Below are positions 1-5,491 of a stretch of 7,070 nucleotides of DNA, one piece after another. The notes under the pieces are model-generated. The model searched no databases. It saw only the letters and a list, made by a program, of their open reading frames with translations, and was not told the origin of the DNA. Source of the DNA: Phycisphaerales bacterium (lineage in GTDB: Bacteria; Planctomycetota; Phycisphaerae; Phycisphaerales; UBA1924); the NCBI GenBank assembly GCA_016764015.1, contig JAESSR010000034.1:1-7070 (forward strand), in the 5' to 3' direction. Made by a program: the position numbers and the translations under genes. Every line of letters starts with the position of its first letter. The stretch's first letter is position 1.

Positions 1-167
1 AGATTATACAGCATCGGATAGAGCGTCGATTGCCCCATCGCCAGCACGCCATCGGTCTGCTTGGCGAGTTCTTCGACGAGTTCGTACCCGTACATTTCAT
101 GCTTTGAGAGCAGTTTCAAGACAGCCGTCGGCCCGGCACCACGCATGAGTTCGCGTTCAAGTTTCAT
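1..167 (-). CDS. PadR-family transcriptional regulator, N-terminal part (gene cut by window edge)
   Basis: Fifty-five codons are visible, read leftward from an ATG at 167; the rest lies outside the window. The peptide begins MKLERELMRGAGPTAVLKLL and continues with YGYELVEEL (residues 26-34) and GQSTLYPMLYN (residues 45-55). This is the PadR winged-helix pattern: the first helix, the 'YGYEL' segment, and the recognition-helix 'STLYPML' motif. PadR proteins are usually about 100-200 residues, dimerise through C-terminal helices and repress nearby genes, often membrane proteins or transporters, and frequently themselves. The start is supported by GGAGA (minus strand, about 173-178) some 8 nt before the ATG. 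A strong inverted repeat lies about 30 nt upstream (198-222), which fits autoregulation. The controlled gene and ligand cannot be seen here; a partner gene could lie beyond the left edge. Confidence 0.9.
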   Translation of the reverse strand, partial: MKLERELMRGAGPTAVLKLLSKHEMYGYELVEELAKQTDGVLAMGQSTLYPMLYN

Positions 168-197
168 CAGTGTTCTCCAAGGGGCAGCCTATGCCAC

Positions 198-222
198 CCA
201 TACTATGTACTGCATAGTGTGG
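198..222. promoter_or_regulatory. Probable PadR operator (inverted repeat upstream of padR)
   Basis: The core ACTATG (202-207), spacer TACTG, CATAGT (213-218) is a perfect 6-bp inverted repeat with a 5-nt gap. The symmetry continues outward to CCA (198-200) and TGG (220-222), giving 9 of 10 matching pairs per arm; the mismatch is 201/219. It starts 31 bp before the padR start codon, where a promoter or early leader would be. PadR dimers bind palindromes of this size and AT-rich type, often in their own promoters, so autorepression is inferred. No clear -35/-10 pair was found here. Confidence 0.65.
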
Positions 223-263
223 AGATCGGTTGCACACCCTCGGCGAAATAAATCAAATCCATG

Positions 264-284
264 AAAAATCCCCAGATCGGGGAT
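264..284 (-). terminator. Intrinsic terminator after the PEP-CTERM-like array
   Basis: On the minus strand the RNA would read AUCCCC, loop GAUCU, GGGGAU, then a run of U. The stem is 279-284 with 268-273 (six pairs, four of them G-C) and the U-tract is 268-264. It lies 26 nt past the TAA of the last array gene (311-313). This is the textbook layout of a factor-independent terminator and should separate the array from padR. Confidence 0.8.
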
Positions 285-310
285 ATGGAACTCATGAACT
301 GTACAAGGCT

Positions 311-919
311 TTACCGCCGACGCCGACTCGCGGCCAGTCCGCTGAGACCTAGCAATGCCAGTGCCGATGGTGCCGGAACGACATTGATTGATGCGCCGTT
401 GAGGATGAGGGTGCCGTTGGAACTATCTCTCACATCAACCGCCCCACCGGTAGGAAAACCATCGAATGGCCAGAATGCTGTCTCGAGCGCAAAGGGCAAG
501 CCGCCGAGGATTTCAAGATCAATCACACCAAAGCTCCCGGCTGCGATCTGAATCTGAAAACTCCCGATCGCCATGCCGAGTTGCGAGCCTGCTGTCTGTG
601 GGCCTTGATGACTAATTTGTCCGAATGCAACTTCGTTATAATCTCCATTTCCGGCATACCCGCCATCGGTATTAAACGCAGACCACGGCGCGGGTGTCCA
701 AGTCATATTGGAGATCAGACCACTCCCCGAAATCATAGAAAACCGACCCCCCATCATCACCTCACCATGCGTCGAGTCGCCGATGATGTCGATGGTGATG
801 GTCGCGCCGTTCGTAGCATCAATGGTCGTTGGTGCACCGGCGATGCTCAGGCTGAAATCCTGAGCAGCGGCTGCGGCTGTCAATCCCGCGAGGGCGATGA
901 GTAGCGATGCCTTTTTCAT
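311..919 (-). CDS. Exported PEP-CTERM-like protein, array copy 3 (diverged paralog)
   Basis: This encodes 202 residues. An N-terminal signal peptide (MKKASLLIALAGLTAAAAA, cleavage likely before QDFSL near residue 20) is followed by a Gly/Ser/Ile-rich domain that looks all-beta. A motif FNTDGGYAGNG (residues 82-92) ending in FGQ (99-101) is shared with both neighbours, as is GSFQI (119-123). The C-terminus starts VPAPS (181-185), then has a Leu/Ala/Gly stretch and four arginines, matching the layout of PEP-CTERM sorting signals but with Ala in place of Glu. Members of that class are exported by Sec and processed by an exosortase. The start has AAAGGAAAT about 8 nt upstream. Only 26 nt separate it from the previous gene, so co-transcription is likely. 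Its central region differs strongly from copies 1 and 2, including an insert near residues 146-165 (WPFDGFPTGG). Molecular function is unknown; a cohesin-like or other beta-sandwich fold is only a guess. Confidence 0.87.
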   Translation of the reverse strand: MKKASLLIALAGLTAAAAAQDFSLSIAGAPTTIDATNGATITIDIIGDSTHGEVMMGGRFSMISGSGLISNMTWTPAPWSAFNTDGGYAGNGDYNEVAFGQISHQGPQTAGSQLGMAIGSFQIQIAAGSFGVIDLEILGGLPFALETAFWPFDGFPTGGAVDVRDSSNGTLILNGASINVVPAPSALALLGLSGLAASRRRR

Positions 920-945
920 GGTCTATTTCCTTTTTCTGAAGTCGT

Positions 946-1542
946 TTATCGACGCCGACGACCGGCTGCCAAACCGCCAAGCCCAAGAAGAGCGAGCGAT
1001 GAGGGAGCGGGGATTATGATACTCAATCCATTCAGTGTCAGATTTCCATCTCCACTACTGAAAGAATCTCCTGTAGCAATATCGATTACCTGAAGCGAGA
1101 ATGGATCGGCTGCGACGAGATTCATATCCAACCTGCCAACACCATTAAACGAGCCGATCGATATCTGAAAACTCCCCACAGAACTCCCAATCTCTGAACC
1201 CGGAGCTGGAATATCAAATCCCGGGATATCAGGGATAACAAGTTGCCCAAAGATCACGCCGTTGTGGCTGCCGTTGCCGCCATATCCGTTGTCGGTATTA
1301 AACGACGACCATTGAGCAGGAATCCAGACGATGTCTTGGATGATGCTCTCTCCGGAAGTGGTGACGAGTGAGAACCCGCCGCCGAGCATGTGGGTTCCGA
1401 CCGAAGCATCGCCGATGACATCAACCGTAAACACGGCACCTTCTGAGATACTTGTTGGCGCGGTTATTGATAAACTAAAATCCTGTGCCGAAGCTGAAAA
1501 CGCGATCCCGGCAAGGGCGATCATTGTGATTGACTTTTTCAT
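946..1542 (-). CDS. Exported PEP-CTERM-like protein, array copy 2
   Basis: This encodes 198 residues: a signal peptide (MKKSITMIALAGIAFSASA, then QDFSL), a presumably beta-rich domain, the shared motif FNTDNGYGGNG (81-91) with FGQ (98-100), GSFQI near 123-127, and a C-terminal signal beginning IPAPS (177-181) followed by LALLGLGGLAAG and RRRR. By hand alignment it is about three-quarters identical to the copy at 1637-2233. The signal peptide, the FNTD motif and the last 18 residues are almost unchanged, while residues 61-80 and about 104-160 vary. AAAGGAG lies 6 nt before the ATG, a strong ribosome binding site. It sits 94 bp after copy 1 and 26 bp before copy 3 in the direction of transcription. 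Role unknown; the tail predicts export and exosortase-type surface or matrix attachment. Confidence 0.88.
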   Translation of the reverse strand: MKKSITMIALAGIAFSASAQDFSLSITAPTSISEGAVFTVDVIGDASVGTHMLGGGFSLVTTSGESIIQDIVWIPAQWSSFNTDNGYGGNGSHNGVIFGQLVIPDIPGFDIPAPGSEIGSSVGSFQISIGSFNGVGRLDMNLVAADPFSLQVIDIATGDSFSSGDGNLTLNGLSIIIPAPSSLALLGLGGLAAGRRRR

Positions 1543-1552
1543 TTCTCTCTCC
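1474..1552 (-). repeat. Direct repeat of array gene 5' end, unit A (pairs with 2165-2243)
   Basis: The 79 bp covering the ribosome binding site, start codon and signal-peptide codons of copy 2 recur at 2165-2243 with an offset of 691 bp. Only two mismatches are seen (1495 T against G, 1537 T against G), including a 41-bp identical run (1496-1536 against 2187-2227). This marks a tandem gene duplication. The 3' ends of the two genes, around 949-995 and 1640-1690, are also nearly identical. Confidence 0.9.
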
Positions 1553-1636
1553 TTTGTTGATTACATTATTTTGAACGAACTCTGTGTGACCCCACGAGCT
1601 TGTTTTCTCATTGATTGATTGGCTAATCAGCCAGAC
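1543..1636 (-). other. Spacer between array copies 1 and 2, with short hairpin
   Basis: This 94-bp spacer carries a small inverted repeat, TGGCT, AATC, AGCCA (1620-1633), directly after the TGA of copy 1 (1637-1639), then ATTGATTGATT (1610-1620) and an AT-rich stretch near 1560-1575. The 5-bp hairpin lacks a U-tract on the minus strand, so it is not a convincing terminator; it could be a processing or attenuation site. No clear promoter was identified, so copy 2 is probably read through from copy 1. Confidence 0.4.
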
Positions 1637-2233
1637 TCATCGACGCCGACGACCGGCTGCCAAACCACCAAGCCCGAGCAATGCAAGCGATGAGGGGGTT
1701 GGGTATACGATGACCGAGATACCATTGAGCGTGAGATTCCCGTCGGCACTGCTAAAAGTCTCGCCGTTCGCGATACTGATCGTTTGGAGTGCGAATGGAT
1801 CGGCAGCAACCAGTGTCATATCCAACTGCCCAAAACCCTGTGGTTCGAGCGTGATCTGAAAACTCCCGATTCTGTTCCCAAGATCTGAACCGGCCGCTGG
1901 AACATCGAATCCTGGGATGCCGAAGATGACGAGTTGCCCGAAGATCACGCCGTTGTGGTTGCCATTTCCGCCGTATCCGTTGTCGGTGTTGAATGCTGAC
2001 CATTGGGAAGGAACCCACGATATGTCTTGAATAAGGATTCCTCCACCTGTGGCGACAAGCGAAAATCCGCCGCCAAGCATGTGGGTGCCAACATTTGCAT
2101 CGCCAAAGACATCAACCGTAAACACAGCACCTTCTGAGATACTCGTTGGCCCAGCAATTGACAGACTAAAATCCTGTGCCGAAGCGGAAAACGCGATCCC
2201 GGCAAGGGCGATCATTGTGATTGACTTGTTCAT
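1637..2233 (-). CDS. Exported PEP-CTERM-like protein, array copy 1 (promoter-proximal)
   Basis: This encodes 198 residues starting MNKSITMIALAGIAFSASA, a signal peptide with cleavage probably before QDFSL. I use the ATG at 2233 although the frame stays open to an ATG at 2302. The start at 2233 aligns exactly with copy 2, has GGAGAG 4 nt upstream, and the extra 23 codons would bury the signal peptide and cover the leader hairpin. The body carries FNTDNGYGGNG (81-91), FGQ (98-100) and GSFQI. The tail reads YPTPS before LALLGLGGLAAG and RRRR, so the motif here is Pro-Thr-Pro, with one extra residue before it compared with copy 2. It is the first gene of the array, behind the predicted promoter at 2321-2349. 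Function is unknown beyond predicted export and sorting. Confidence 0.88.
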   Translation of the reverse strand: MNKSITMIALAGIAFSASAQDFSLSIAGPTSISEGAVFTVDVFGDANVGTHMLGGGFSLVATGGGILIQDISWVPSQWSAFNTDNGYGGNGNHNGVIFGQLVIFGIPGFDVPAAGSDLGNRIGSFQITLEPQGFGQLDMTLVAADPFALQTISIANGETFSSADGNLTLNGISVIVYPTPSSLALLGLGGLAAGRRRR

Positions 2234-2243
2234 TTCTCTCTCC
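2165..2243 (-). repeat. Direct repeat of array gene 5' end, unit B (pairs with 1474-1552)
   Basis: This is the second copy of the 79-bp near-identical block, covering the ribosome binding site and signal-peptide codons of array copy 1. Identity stops abruptly just upstream of the ribosome binding site (1553 T, 2244 A). Farther upstream only CCCACGAG is shared (1591-1598 and 2298-2305), so most of the leader DNA is not conserved between the two copies. Confidence 0.9.
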
Positions 2244-2269
2244 ATTTTCTCGTTTGAAACACACACGAT

Positions 2270-2293
2270 TGTTCTGCGAAACAAAGCAGAACA
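2270..2293 (-). promoter_or_regulatory. Leader hairpin or operator upstream of the array
   Basis: TGTTCTGC (2270-2277) and GCAGAACA (2286-2293) form a perfect 8-bp inverted repeat around an 8-nt A-rich loop (plus strand). It lies 37 nt before the start codon of array copy 1 and downstream of the predicted promoter, so it would be a stem-loop in the 5' untranslated leader; as DNA it could also bind a dimeric protein. No U-tract follows, so it is not a terminator. Copy 2 has no equivalent upstream. Confidence 0.55.
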
Positions 2294-2320
2294 CGAACCC
2301 ACGAGAACTCTCTCTCAGAT

Positions 2321-2349
2321 ATTCTATCAGCAGGTTCAAAATCTCACAA
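2321..2349 (-). promoter_or_regulatory. Sigma-70-type promoter for the PEP-CTERM-like array
   Basis: On the minus strand TTGTGA (2349-2344, 4 of 6 to consensus) and TAGAAT (2326-2321, 5 of 6) are separated by exactly 17 nt. The start would be near 2314, giving a leader of about 80 nt that contains the hairpin at 2270-2293. It was found by eye and not tested; planctomycete promoter rules are less well known than those of E. coli. Confidence 0.5.
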
Positions 2350-2391
2350 GCGCAATATGCTTATAAACTCAAATTTATTTGATACTGCACG

Positions 2392-2420
2392 GCTCAAAGT
2401 GTAATAAAAATCACTTTAGC
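2392..2420. other. Imperfect AT-rich inverted repeat between metalloprotease gene end and array promoter
   Basis: GCT-C-AAAGTG (2392-2401) faces CACTTT-AGC (2412-2420) across a 10-nt A/T-rich loop, with one bulged base (2395). It lies 45 bp beyond the stop of the metalloprotease gene and just upstream of the array promoter. It could be the end-of-operon terminator, although its T-run is in the loop and not after the stem, so it is not a standard intrinsic terminator. An operator is the alternative. Confidence 0.35.
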
Positions 2421-2464
2421 ACACAATCCGGACGATTCTCGCCTGATTTTGACCAAATAGAGCA

Positions 2465-3919
2465 TTACGGAGCGATGAGTTTGACCTGTGTCGTCGTGTG
2501 CACCTTGCCCCGGCGGTGGTGCAGCATCACTGTTTGCCCTGGCCCATATTTTCCCAGAATCCGGATGAGTTCGAAGAGATCGCGGGTCGGATGCCCGTTG
2601 ATTGCCGTAATGACCGATCCGAGGCGCAATCCGGTGCGTTTGCGAGCATTGCCTGATAATCCTTTGACCACCACACCATCGCCGGTGCCTGCTTCGATCT
2701 CAACGCCGAGCGTTGCGCGAAGGTCTGATCCGGTCTCGGGGACTGTTTCAAGCTCATCGACCCATGCTCGAAAATCCTTCTCGATCTCACGAATTTCTTT
2801 GCCCAATGTTGTTTCAAGAGCCGTGATCCCGGTTGGATCTTCATCATACAATATTGTGTATGTAGTATAAAACTGACCGAGTTTTTTCTCATCGAGCAGA
2901 TACAACATAATCGTCCGAGCCTGTGCATACTTGGCCAATGGGCGCCTTGATGTAAACGCTTGCATGTGTGTTGATGCGAGCTTCTCGATCGAAGGCATCC
3001 GATGACGATCGTTCATCCGCTTGACAATATTAGTCCGCCACGACGCGACCGGTTTGAGCCTGCGCCCACGCATGTCGTAGTCCTCGACCAACGACGCGAG
3101 CCCCTCTTGAATCCACGGCGCGTGGGCTTGGCCGAGCCGATTCATATCCCGCCAGTGCAGCACATGAATAAACTCATGGCGGAGCGTTGCGCCCAGGTCT
3201 TGGGCAACCAATCGGCGTTTTTGATGCTCGTACGCCCCACCAACCGAGCTGATATTCCCTTGCACGCCGGGACCAAAGGTGCTGATCGCCCAGCGTGCGA
3301 ACCCACTGCGATCAGGCAATGCCACCACCACCCAAGGCGAATCTTCAAGCGATCCAATCTCGGAGAATAGTTCATCGGTTGCCCAAGACGCAAGCAGATT
3401 GAGTTCCGCATGAGCTTGATCCGTCGCGATCTGGTCATGGGCGGAGAGCAACTCGATCTTGAGTGTTGTATCTGTGCGTGATTCAAGATTCTTGCGAATC
3501 AAAGGCTTGATGGTGTCAATATCATCTTGACGCCTGACTTCGATAATCTCTTGCCAGCTATCGACCAACTCGTTGTAGAACGCGGTCTCTCGGAAGGCTA
3601 CAAGATCGGAGTCTCGTGAAATCTGGCGGAGATCGGTAAACCCAAGCCGAATCGCCTGCGACATCGCCCCGACCGACCCTTGCCCATCACCCTGCATAGA
3701 AAGTGCTGCACCAAGGTTGTAGTGACCGACGAATGAGTCCGGACGCAGTTCGATCAACTCCCGAAAGATCGTCGCTGCCTGTTCATACTCTCCTTGACCC
3801 ATCGCTTCGATGCCAGATGCTTCGAGCCTCGCGGGGCTTGGCTCAGCGTTGGCAAACGAACAGGTAGCTGCGAATGAGATGACAAGAATGAATAGGAAGC
3901 GAGAGATATTCATGAGCAT
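2465..3919 (-). CDS. Secreted TPR-metalloprotease-PDZ protein (peptidase MA-like/DUF1570-like)
   Basis: This encodes 484 residues. A signal peptide (hydrophobic residues 7-20, cleavage probably after FANA, residue 25) is followed by a TPR-like helical region (about 33-95, with YEQAATIFRELIELRPD and a second repeat GHYNLGAALSMQGD). The gluzincin-type zinc site is HEFIH (248-252), with a likely third ligand Glu272 in WIQEGLASLVED (269-280), 19 residues later. This spacing and the 'EGLA' motif fit the peptidase MA/DUF1570 families. A C-terminal PDZ domain (about 400-482) contains LGVEIEAG and the hydrophobic VITAINGHPT segment. It probably acts outside the cytoplasm on unknown protein substrates. 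It is the last gene of the purQ cluster, starting 6 nt after the purN stop. I see no good ribosome binding site before either ATG (3919 or 3913), so re-initiation after purN is plausible. All catalytic residues appear intact. The substrate and the reason for lying beside purine genes are unknown. Confidence 0.85.
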   Translation of the reverse strand: MLMNISRFLFILVISFAATCSFANAEPSPARLEASGIEAMGQGEYEQAATIFRELIELRPDSFVGHYNLGAALSMQGDGQGSVGAMSQAIRLGFTDLRQISRDSDLVAFRETAFYNELVDSWQEIIEVRRQDDIDTIKPLIRKNLESRTDTTLKIELLSAHDQIATDQAHAELNLLASWATDELFSEIGSLEDSPWVVVALPDRSGFARWAISTFGPGVQGNISSVGGAYEHQKRRLVAQDLGATLRHEFIHVLHWRDMNRLGQAHAPWIQEGLASLVEDYDMRGRRLKPVASWRTNIVKRMNDRHRMPSIEKLASTHMQAFTSRRPLAKYAQARTIMLYLLDEKKLGQFYTTYTILYDEDPTGITALETTLGKEIREIEKDFRAWVDELETVPETGSDLRATLGVEIEAGTGDGVVVKGLSGNARKRTGLRLGSVITAINGHPTRDLFELIRILGKYGPGQTVMLHHRRGKVHTTTQVKLIAP

Positions 3920-3925
3920 GGAGTG

Positions 3926-4549
3926 TTATTCGCGTAGATGAGCCTTGGCGTTGCGTTGAATCAGCAAATTGATCGCTTTGGGATATGCTTGGCATTCGAG
4001 CTGAAACACCCGATCGGCGAGGCTTTGGGCACAATCAGCGTCTTCAATCGAGCATCGGCACTGAACGATGGACGAACCCGTATCGTATTCTTCATCGGCA
4101 AAGTGAACCGTGCACCCCGATTCGGTCACCTTGCCTTGCTGGTATGCCTCAACTACCGCCTGATGGACATGCTCGCCGTGCATCCCCTTGCCTCCAAAGT
4201 CTGGGAGCAATGCAGGATGGATATTAATTACACGATGGCGCACCCGATCAGTCATCGGCAAGAGCTTCAAATACCCAGCAAGCACGACCAGATCAATCTC
4301 ATGTTCATCACACAACGCATCGAGCACATCACTTGCGATCCGCCCGCTGTGGACATGGGTTTCGATCCCAGCATCGCGAGCTCTTTGTGCCCCGAGGCAT
4401 TCCTTTGATGCGGCCACAACGGGAATGGTCGCTGCGAGTTTGCCCTCGCTGATATGCTCGATCAGATTCATCAGCGTCGTGCCTGAGCCAGAGAGCATCA
4501 CCATCATCCGCATTGGGGAATGGAACTTGTCCAATGTATCAAAGCTCAC
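3926..4549 (-). CDS. purN: Phosphoribosylglycinamide formyltransferase (GAR transformylase)
   Basis: PurN transfers a formyl group from 10-formyl-tetrahydrofolate to GAR, giving FGAR, the third step of de novo purine synthesis, in the cytoplasm. With the GTG start at 4549 the protein is 207 residues, close to E. coli PurN (212). The phosphate-binding loop is MLSGSGTTL (18-26); VLAGYLKLLP carries folate-site residues; NIHPALLP supplies Asn109 and His111; DEEYDTG supplies Asp156. The segment FGGKGMHGEHVHQAV is a longer loop than in E. coli, seen in other PurN lineages. The GTG overlaps the TGA of the thioesterase gene (GTGA, 4546-4549), indicating coupling. Upstream in-frame ATGs at 4621 and 4585 would overlap the previous gene by 40-76 nt and add sequence unlike PurN; ATG at 4513 (MRMMVML) is another possible but shorter start that leaves only a few residues before the loop. 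Confidence 0.93.
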   Translation of the reverse strand: MSFDTLDKFHSPMRMMVMLSGSGTTLMNLIEHISEGKLAATIPVVAASKECLGAQRARDAGIETHVHSGRIASDVLDALCDEHEIDLVVLAGYLKLLPMTDRVRHRVINIHPALLPDFGGKGMHGEHVHQAVVEAYQQGKVTESGCTVHFADEEYDTGSSIVQCRCSIEDADCAQSLADRVFQLECQAYPKAINLLIQRNAKAHLRE

Positions 4550-4983
4550 GCCTCGCGCTCGTCGTGTTGGCTTCGATTCGCACATGGGCTCTCGCGGAAC
4601 GGGAACGGCTTGCCATCGCACATGCCGACGAGTGTCATTTTCGCGCTCGTCACACGAACAACCTCGTGGCTCTCAAAGCGCTCGGCTTCGACCTCGATCT
4701 GGACATCCAAGCTGGTGCAACCGAGCCGAGTGGTGCGAGTTAGGAATGTCACGATATCTCCAACATACACCGGCTCATGAAACTCAACCTTGTCCATCGC
4801 AACCGTCACCCAATCAAGATTCCCGTGCCGACGGGCTTCGACAAACCCGGCCTGGTCAATGTAGCTGAGGATAATCCCGCCGAAGATTGTGCCATAGGGA
4901 TTGGTCTCGCGCGGCATCGTGACAATACGCATCGCGATGACTCTCTCCTCGATCGGAGTCTTCGCTGATATATGCTCACTCAT
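4546..4983 (-). CDS. Hotdog-fold acyl-CoA thioesterase (YciA/ACOT-like)
   Basis: This encodes 145 residues predicted to hydrolyse acyl-CoA to free CoA and acid in the cytoplasm. The hotdog signature is clear: MPRETNPYGTIFGG (23-36) followed by ILSYIDQAG, with Asp43 at the position of the catalytic Asp of YciA-type enzymes (Asp44 in YciA). Then come WVTVAMDKVEFHEPVYVGD and a strand with TRLGCTSLDVQIEVEAE. The length is normal for single-domain members. The ATG at 4983 overlaps the TGA of coaD (ATGA, 4980-4983), and AAGGAG (minus strand, 4997-4992) lies 8 nt upstream. A longer open frame to 5100 is antisense-free but lies inside coaD in another frame and is rejected. The position after coaD suggests a role in CoA recycling; chain-length preference cannot be read from the sequence. 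Confidence 0.9.
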   Translation of the reverse strand: MSEHISAKTPIEERVIAMRIVTMPRETNPYGTIFGGIILSYIDQAGFVEARRHGNLDWVTVAMDKVEFHEPVYVGDIVTFLTRTTRLGCTSLDVQIEVEAERFESHEVVRVTSAKMTLVGMCDGKPFPFRESPCANRSQHDEREA

Positions 4984-5474
4984 GACCCATGCTCCTTGAG
5001 CAGATCGGCATACACACACGCCGGGACATACCGCTCGACGACCGGCTCCCAGCCATCCGGGCCGATCATGCCTTTGACAAAGCTCGATGATACCTCGCAC
5101 AACTCGCGCGGAGGCATCAGAAACACCGTCGATAAATGACTGTTCAGATCTGAGTTCACATACCGCATTCCTCGTTCATATTGGTAATCCATCTCATTGC
5201 GGATGCCACGGATCACATACCGCGCGTTGGCTCGGCTTGCATAATGCGCAAGAAACTCGTTCTCCAGCGAGGCGATCTCAACATTGTCGTGCTTGGAGAC
5301 GATCTCTTCGAGCCACCCGACGCGTTGATCGAGCTCGTAGGTGTATCCCTTTTCAGGATTCCGAGCCGCGGCAACAATGAGCTTGTCAAACAACCGAGCG
5401 CCCTGCTCGATCATCCACACATGCCCGTTGGTCGGTGGATCAAAGCTCCCTGCGTACACTGCTGTTTCGCCCAT
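4980..5474 (-). CDS. coaD: Phosphopantetheine adenylyltransferase
   Basis: CoaD joins 4'-phosphopantetheine and ATP to make dephospho-CoA and pyrophosphate, the fourth step of CoA synthesis from pantothenate. The protein is 164 residues, the usual size. It begins MGETAVYAGSFDPPTNGH, with the nucleotidyltransferase TxGH motif at 15-18. It has the RGIRNEMDYQYERGMRYVN block (near 94-112), which lines the active site, and VSSSFVKGMIG, the counterpart of the usual ISSSxVK motif. The C-terminal GPDGWEPVVERYVP resembles the closing helix region of the family. The start has AAAAGGA about 9 nt upstream. It begins 17 nt after the purQ stop and overlaps the thioesterase start by 4 nt, so it is probably expressed as part of the purQ operon. 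Confidence 0.95.
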   Translation of the reverse strand: MGETAVYAGSFDPPTNGHVWMIEQGARLFDKLIVAAARNPEKGYTYELDQRVGWLEEIVSKHDNVEIASLENEFLAHYASRANARYVIRGIRNEMDYQYERGMRYVNSDLNSHLSTVFLMPPRELCEVSSSFVKGMIGPDGWEPVVERYVPACVYADLLKEHGS

Positions 5475-5491
5475 TGGTGGTGATCCTTTTC

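Larger units (their letters stand above)
168..310. other. Intergenic region between padR start and end of the secreted-protein array
   Basis: This 143-bp gap holds the padR ribosome binding site (near 173-178), the inverted repeat at 198-222 and the terminator hairpin of the upstream minus-strand gene at 264-284. Both flanking genes are on the minus strand, so padR is transcribed away from this gap after the array terminates. I see no coding sequence with family resemblance; the short plus-strand reading frames across it have no recognisable content. Confidence 0.6.

Noticed and set aside
1620..1633. Small hairpin after array copy 1 as a terminator
   Set aside because: The stem is only 5 bp and no U-tract follows on the minus strand.
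1474..2243. Repeats at 691-bp spacing considered as CRISPR or insertion-sequence ends
   Set aside because: They are direct repeats inside two paralogous coding genes, with no transposase, terminal inverted repeats or short regular spacers.
2234..2302. Upstream start at 2302 for array copy 1
   Set aside because: It would place 23 residues before a clear signal peptide and cover the leader hairpin; the duplicated copy starts at the equivalent of 2233.
4550..4621. ATG starts of purN at 4621 or 4585
   Set aside because: They overlap the thioesterase gene by 40-76 nt and add residues unlike PurN, whereas GTG at 4549 gives a 4-nt coupled overlap and a normal length.
4188..4868. Plus-strand open frame of 226 codons opposite purN and the thioesterase
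   Set aside because: It is antisense to strongly conserved genes and its peptide is Ser/Arg-rich without domain signals.
4984..5100. Longer thioesterase start at 5100
   Set aside because: The added 39 residues lie inside coaD in another frame and lack hotdog similarity; ATG 4983 has AAGGAG at 8 nt and an ATGA overlap.
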